Assembly: GCF_937967675.1 (NCBI RefSeq)
Contig: NZ_CALBSN010000119.1
Location: 1 to 17,003, forward strand
Direction of reading: 5' to 3'
Length of the DNA: 17,003 nucleotides
From: an uncultured Flavobacterium sp.
Lineage (GTDB): Bacteria; Bacteroidota; Bacteroidia; Flavobacteriales; Flavobacteriaceae
A program made the position numbers and the translations under genes. This document shows, in pieces, positions 14,236 through 17,003 of the stretch; positions within the stretch are counted from its first letter, which is position 1; the number at the start of each line of letters is the position of its first letter. A model generated the notes under the pieces. The model had not been told where the DNA came from, did no database searches, and saw only the letters and a program-made list of their open reading frames with translations.

Positions 14236-14799
14236 TTAAAACTCAAAAATTTGTGAGTCAGTAACACAAAAATCCAATTTCACATCACTTTCGGAAACAT
14301 CCTCAATTTTTTCTTCAGGAGGAAAGAACGACAATCCAATTTTAATCGTTTCGGGTTTGCATTTGCTTAGAAAGTTATCGTAGAAACCTTTTCCGTAACC
14401 CACGCGATTTCCTTGCTTATCGTAAGCTAAAAGCGGTACAAAAACCACATCAATTTTATCATCAGGTACTTCTAAACCATCAACTGGTTCTGGAACGTTG
14501 TAACTGTTCTTTTTGATTTTGGTATTATCCGTTAATAAAAAATGCGTCATTCCTAAAGTGGCAAATTCGCACTTCGAAATGACGATTTCTTTATCTTTTC
14601 CCGCTAAAATTTGAAGAATATATTCGGTATTGATTTCTTTTTGCTCTTCAATCGTTAAAAACAAATGATAATACAATTTGTCCCAAATGTCCATGCGCAA
14701 CAATTGGTTCGCAATCGCCAAACTTTTGTCTTCGATTTCTTCTTGAGTTAACTTTTGCCTTTCAGCTTTTGCCTTTTGCCTTAACGATTTCTTATCCAT
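14236..14799 (-). CDS. 5-formyltetrahydrofolate cyclo-ligase (ygfA/fau/MTHFS family)
   Basis: This cytosolic enzyme converts 5-formyltetrahydrofolate to 5,10-methenyltetrahydrofolate with ATP. At 187 residues it has normal family length. It has a basic N-terminal helix (LRQKAKAERQKL), the middle FVPLLAYDKQGNRVGYGKGFYD carrying the glycine-rich ATP/folate motif near 132-142, and a C-terminal segment ending in the DSQIF region. ATG 14799 overlaps the stop of the upstream decarboxylase gene by 8 bases, so translation is probably coupled. Codons 7-16 are built from tandem 7-base units (positions 14752-14779). Three heptamers give seven codons, which creates the RQK repeat seen 7 residues apart. 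This is unusual for this conserved enzyme start. Confidence 0.93.
   Translation of the reverse strand: MDKKSLRQKAKAERQKLTQEEIEDKSLAIANQLLRMDIWDKLYYHLFLTIEEQKEINTEYILQILAGKDKEIVISKCEFATLGMTHFLLTDNTKIKKNSYNVPEPVDGLEVPDDKIDVVFVPLLAYDKQGNRVGYGKGFYDNFLSKCKPETIKIGLSFFPPEEKIEDVSESDVKLDFCVTDSQIFEF
14752..14779. repeat. Tandem heptamer array inside the cyclo-ligase gene start
   Basis: Four 7-base units (plus strand CTTTTGC, CTTTCAG, CTTTTGC, CTTTTGC) are in perfect phase. They are preceded by the same TTAA, giving the 15-base identity with 9318-9332. Here the repeat lies in coding sequence and is translated through all three codon phases. Confidence 0.8.
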
Positions 14800-16030
14800 T
14801 TAGAGACGCTTTCAATTCGTCTATAAATTTAGTCAAATGTTCTACTTCTACGTGGTCCATTAACACAATTTTGTACCATTTGTTATTTTCGTTGTGTTGT
14901 TGTGGCACCAAATCATACTTTTCAGCAATTTTTTCTGGAATAGATTCCGAATGAATCGTTACGATATTCATAAACGGTTCACGGAAATATTGGATATTTA
15001 GTTTATCTAATTCGTGACATAAAAATTGGGTACGCATTTGTAAAATACTTACTTTTTCAAACCAGCCATAAGCGCCGTAAGTAAATAAAATCATCCAAAC
15101 CGCCACCGCATTTGCACCAGAACGACTTCCGCAAAGGGTTAAATCCATTCCTTCTACGTATTCTGCTTCTTTGGTTAATACGTTTTCGATTAAACCTTTT
15201 CGGCAAACAAAAACACCTGTTCCATAAGGAGCTTGCAACATTTTGTGCGCATCAATGGTAATCGAACTAATTTTCGGATTACTAAAGTTAATTTTTGAAT
15301 TTTGATTACTAAACGGATACACAAATCCGCCATAAGCGCCATCAATATGCAAACGATACGTCGCATTATTTTTTTCCAATGCAGAAGTATACACATCCGG
15401 ATTATCCACAGAACCAAACATTGTAGTCGCCATATTGGAAACGGCAATGAAGTATTTTTTTCCTTTATTTTTAGCTTCCGAAATGATATTGTCTAAAGCA
15501 ATCGGATCAATTTCACGGTTTTCAAACCCTACCGGAATTTTCAACCAATCGATTTGCAATAAATTAGAAGCTTTTGGAATGGAATAATGTGTGTCTTCCG
15601 AAGCTAAAATGGCGATTTCGTCTAATTTTGCATCGAATTTATGCATGAATTCATTTCTAAAAACCCAAATTGCTTGAATATTCGCTTCCGTTCCACCAGG
15701 AGCGATGTAACCGTCAAATTCGTTTTCTTTGGCTTTAAAAATATCAACCGCAATGACGTTTAAAACTTCACGCTCAATTTCTTGTGTGCCATAAAATGCT
15801 TTTTCCGAAGTGCCAAAAGTGTGGCAACCAATGTTATTTGGATTGGCTACATACGTTTGAAGTGTTGGTGCATCTTTTAAAAAAGGCGCATCATCATAAA
15901 AAACGCGATTATCTAATTTAGACGCTGGATATCCTAATGAAGCGTCTTTTGAGAAATTTACATTATCGTGTAAAGCCTTTTCAATACGGGCTTTTCTTTC
16001 TTCTTGTGTTAATTTTTTCCAGAAGTTCAT
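14792..16030 (-). CDS. PLP-dependent group II amino acid decarboxylase, substrate unknown
   Basis: A 412-residue cytosolic fold-I PLP enzyme of the glutamate/histidine/tyrosine decarboxylase type. Visible are the phosphate-binding PGGTEAN (111-117), His148 in DTHYSIPK for ring stacking, Asp230 in HIDGAYGGF for the pyridine nitrogen, and the Schiff-base Lys263 in DAHKMLQAPYG. GSRSGANAV (301-309) is also typical. It is shorter than the 470-520-residue aromatic or glutamate decarboxylases and closer in size to the histidine decarboxylase and MfnA-like groups. The substrate cannot be told from the sequence. ATG 16030 has a near-consensus TAAATTCG (16047-16054, minus strand) upstream. The 3' end overlaps the cyclo-ligase start by 8 bases, so the two form an operon. 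Confidence 0.9.
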   Translation of the reverse strand: MNFWKKLTQEERKARIEKALHDNVNFSKDASLGYPASKLDNRVFYDDAPFLKDAPTLQTYVANPNNIGCHTFGTSEKAFYGTQEIEREVLNVIAVDIFKAKENEFDGYIAPGGTEANIQAIWVFRNEFMHKFDAKLDEIAILASEDTHYSIPKASNLLQIDWLKIPVGFENREIDPIALDNIISEAKNKGKKYFIAVSNMATTMFGSVDNPDVYTSALEKNNATYRLHIDGAYGGFVYPFSNQNSKINFSNPKISSITIDAHKMLQAPYGTGVFVCRKGLIENVLTKEAEYVEGMDLTLCGSRSGANAVAVWMILFTYGAYGWFEKVSILQMRTQFLCHELDKLNIQYFREPFMNIVTIHSESIPEKIAEKYDLVPQQHNENNKWYKIVLMDHVEVEHLTKFIDELKASLNG

Positions 16031-16086
16031 ACCTAAAAATTTTTGGCGAATTTACAGTGGATATACCAATAAAAATATGATAATTG

Positions 16087-17003
16087 TTAGCTTTCCAATT
16101 CTAACTGGGTTGAGATATGAAAAATAGCATCGCCTTGGTAAATAATCGGAGCGTTATTTACATTGATGATATAACCTTCATGTGATGCTTTTACTTTATG
16201 TTCGATTTTTCCATATGGATCAGAAATAGTAGCTAATAATTCGCCTTTTTTGACAAAACTTCCAATTGTTGTTAAACCATGAAACATACCGGAATATTTC
16301 GCTCTTATCCAACTCGATTTTTCAATATAAATGGTTTTATTTTGAGGATTAGTTACTTTCTTTCTCGGATTTAGCATTTCTAAATGGTTTAGAAATCGTT
16401 TAGTTCCTTCTACCGCTTCTTCGGTAACTTGAAGATTTAAATCCAATGATTTTCCACCTTCAAAAAGTAACATTTTAACGCCTAATTTATCACAAGAATT
16501 TCGAAACGAACCCGAAATATTCTTCGAATACAACGTAAAAGGCGCATTGAAAACATCCGAAAGTTCTTTGAGTTCTGGATTTTCAGGTACAATTCTAATT
16601 TGTGGAGCATTAAATCGGCTCGCGCCACCGGCATGAAAATCAATCGCATAATCCACGTGCGGAATAATATCTTTCAAAATATAATACGCAAAACGACTCG
16701 CTAACGAGCCTGTTTTACTACCAGGAAAAACCCGATTCAAATCGCGACCATCCGGAAATTCACGCGTTTGATTGACAAATCCGAAAATATTAATAATTGG
16801 GATGCAAATAATTGTGCCACGTTTTGGTTTGTTGATTTTTTGAATAATTAACTGACGCACAATTTCAGTTCCGTTGATTTCATCGCCATGCAAACAAGCC
16901 GTGAATAAAACCGTTGGACCATCAAGTTTTGAACGTTCCACAATTATTGGAATTTTCAATTTGTTCATGGTGTGCAACTTGGCAATTTCCATGTTAATGG
17001 TTT
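16087..17003 (-). CDS. Succinylglutamate desuccinylase/aspartoacylase-family zinc deacylase, 5' partial
   Basis: An M14-like zinc amidohydrolase. Counting from the ATG at 16992, zinc ligands are His35 and Glu38 in HGDEINGTE and His120 in DFHAGG. Substrate-binding DLNRVFPG is at 84-91 and the probable catalytic Glu178 lies in LLFEGGKS. A C-terminal sandwich domain (about 225-301, with SGMFHG, VKKGE and EGYIINV) resembles a lipoyl-type barrel. That ATG is probably internal: the frame stays open to the edge, reading T-I-N before it, and relatives have residues ahead of the IAKLHTM segment. The gene therefore continues beyond 17003. Members cleave N-acyl or acyl-amino-acid amide bonds; the true substrate here is unknown. 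In this phylum relatives often neighbour rimK-type ATP-grasp ligases, which may lie just outside. Confidence 0.9.
   Translation of the reverse strand, partial: TINMEIAKLHTMNKLKIPIIVERSKLDGPTVLFTACLHGDEINGTEIVRQLIIQKINKPKRGTIICIPIINIFGFVNQTREFPDGRDLNRVFPGSKTGSLASRFAYYILKDIIPHVDYAIDFHAGGASRFNAPQIRIVPENPELKELSDVFNAPFTLYSKNISGSFRNSCDKLGVKMLLFEGGKSLDLNLQVTEEAVEGTKRFLNHLEMLNPRKKVTNPQNKTIYIEKSSWIRAKYSGMFHGLTTIGSFVKKGELLATISDPYGKIEHKVKASHEGYIINVNNAPIIYQGDAIFHISTQLELES

Noticed and set aside
14769..14954. Short plus-strand frames opposite the cyclo-ligase and decarboxylase (also at 15302-15496)
   Set aside because: Both overlap conserved minus-strand coding sequence and have low-complexity composition without a promoter.
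1..17003. tRNA, rRNA, insertion sequence, integrase or phage genes
   Set aside because: No cloverleaf, rRNA segment, transposase motif or flanking inverted/direct repeat pair of that kind was seen in the gaps, which are all under 250 bases.

Overview
The window looks like a chromosomal segment of a Flavobacterium-like member of the Flavobacteriaceae (Bacteroidota). The DNA is AT-rich. Several genes are preceded by the Bacteroidota promoter -7 element TAnnTTTG rather than a -35/-10 pair, and Shine-Dalgarno sequences are essentially absent. The window also carries a type IX secretion (T9SS) gene of the PorZ type and the order ileS - DksA-like gene - lspA. No RNA gene, insertion sequence, integrase, CRISPR array or origin was seen, and no stretch over 300 bases lacks a gene. 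I did not find a wholly new multi-gene system. The items most worth a second look are listed under findings.

Region 1 (1-3493), sulfur and nitrogen metabolism. A trans-sulfuration PLP enzyme cut by the left edge ends at a strong bidirectional terminator. It faces a convergent gene for a secreted or outer-membrane barrel-like protein. That gene is divergent from a class I glutamate dehydrogenase (gdhA), whose upstream region holds a spaced direct repeat, a dyad and two small leader hairpins. gdhA ends in a strong terminator.

Region 2 (3536-9314), a probable four-gene operon. It contains a PorZ-like T9SS protein, a FAD-dependent oxidoreductase of the UDP-galactopyranose-mutase-like type (TTG start, 6 bases after porZ), a GT-C-type polytopic glycosyltransferase candidate, and recO. 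The last two junctions both overlap by exactly 17 bases. PorZ of Porphyromonas is associated with anionic LPS handling in the T9SS attachment complex, so two glycan-type genes directly behind it are suggestive.

Region 3 (9315-13936), translation, stringent-type control and lipoprotein maturation. A tandem heptamer array sits at the ileS promoter. ileS is a type-2 (eukaryote-like) isoleucyl-tRNA synthetase whose HxGH signature is rearranged to GIHH, a change linked to mupirocin hyper-resistance. It is followed by a DksA/TraR-like protein that has lost three of four zinc cysteines, a terminator, and lspA with an enlarged segment between its catalytic aspartates.

Region 4 (14004-17003), minus strand. 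It holds a small His-rich putative lipoprotein, then a coupled pair (PLP group II decarboxylase overlapping 5-formyltetrahydrofolate cyclo-ligase by 8 bases), then a zinc deacylase of the succinylglutamate desuccinylase/aspartoacylase family whose 5' end lies beyond the right edge.
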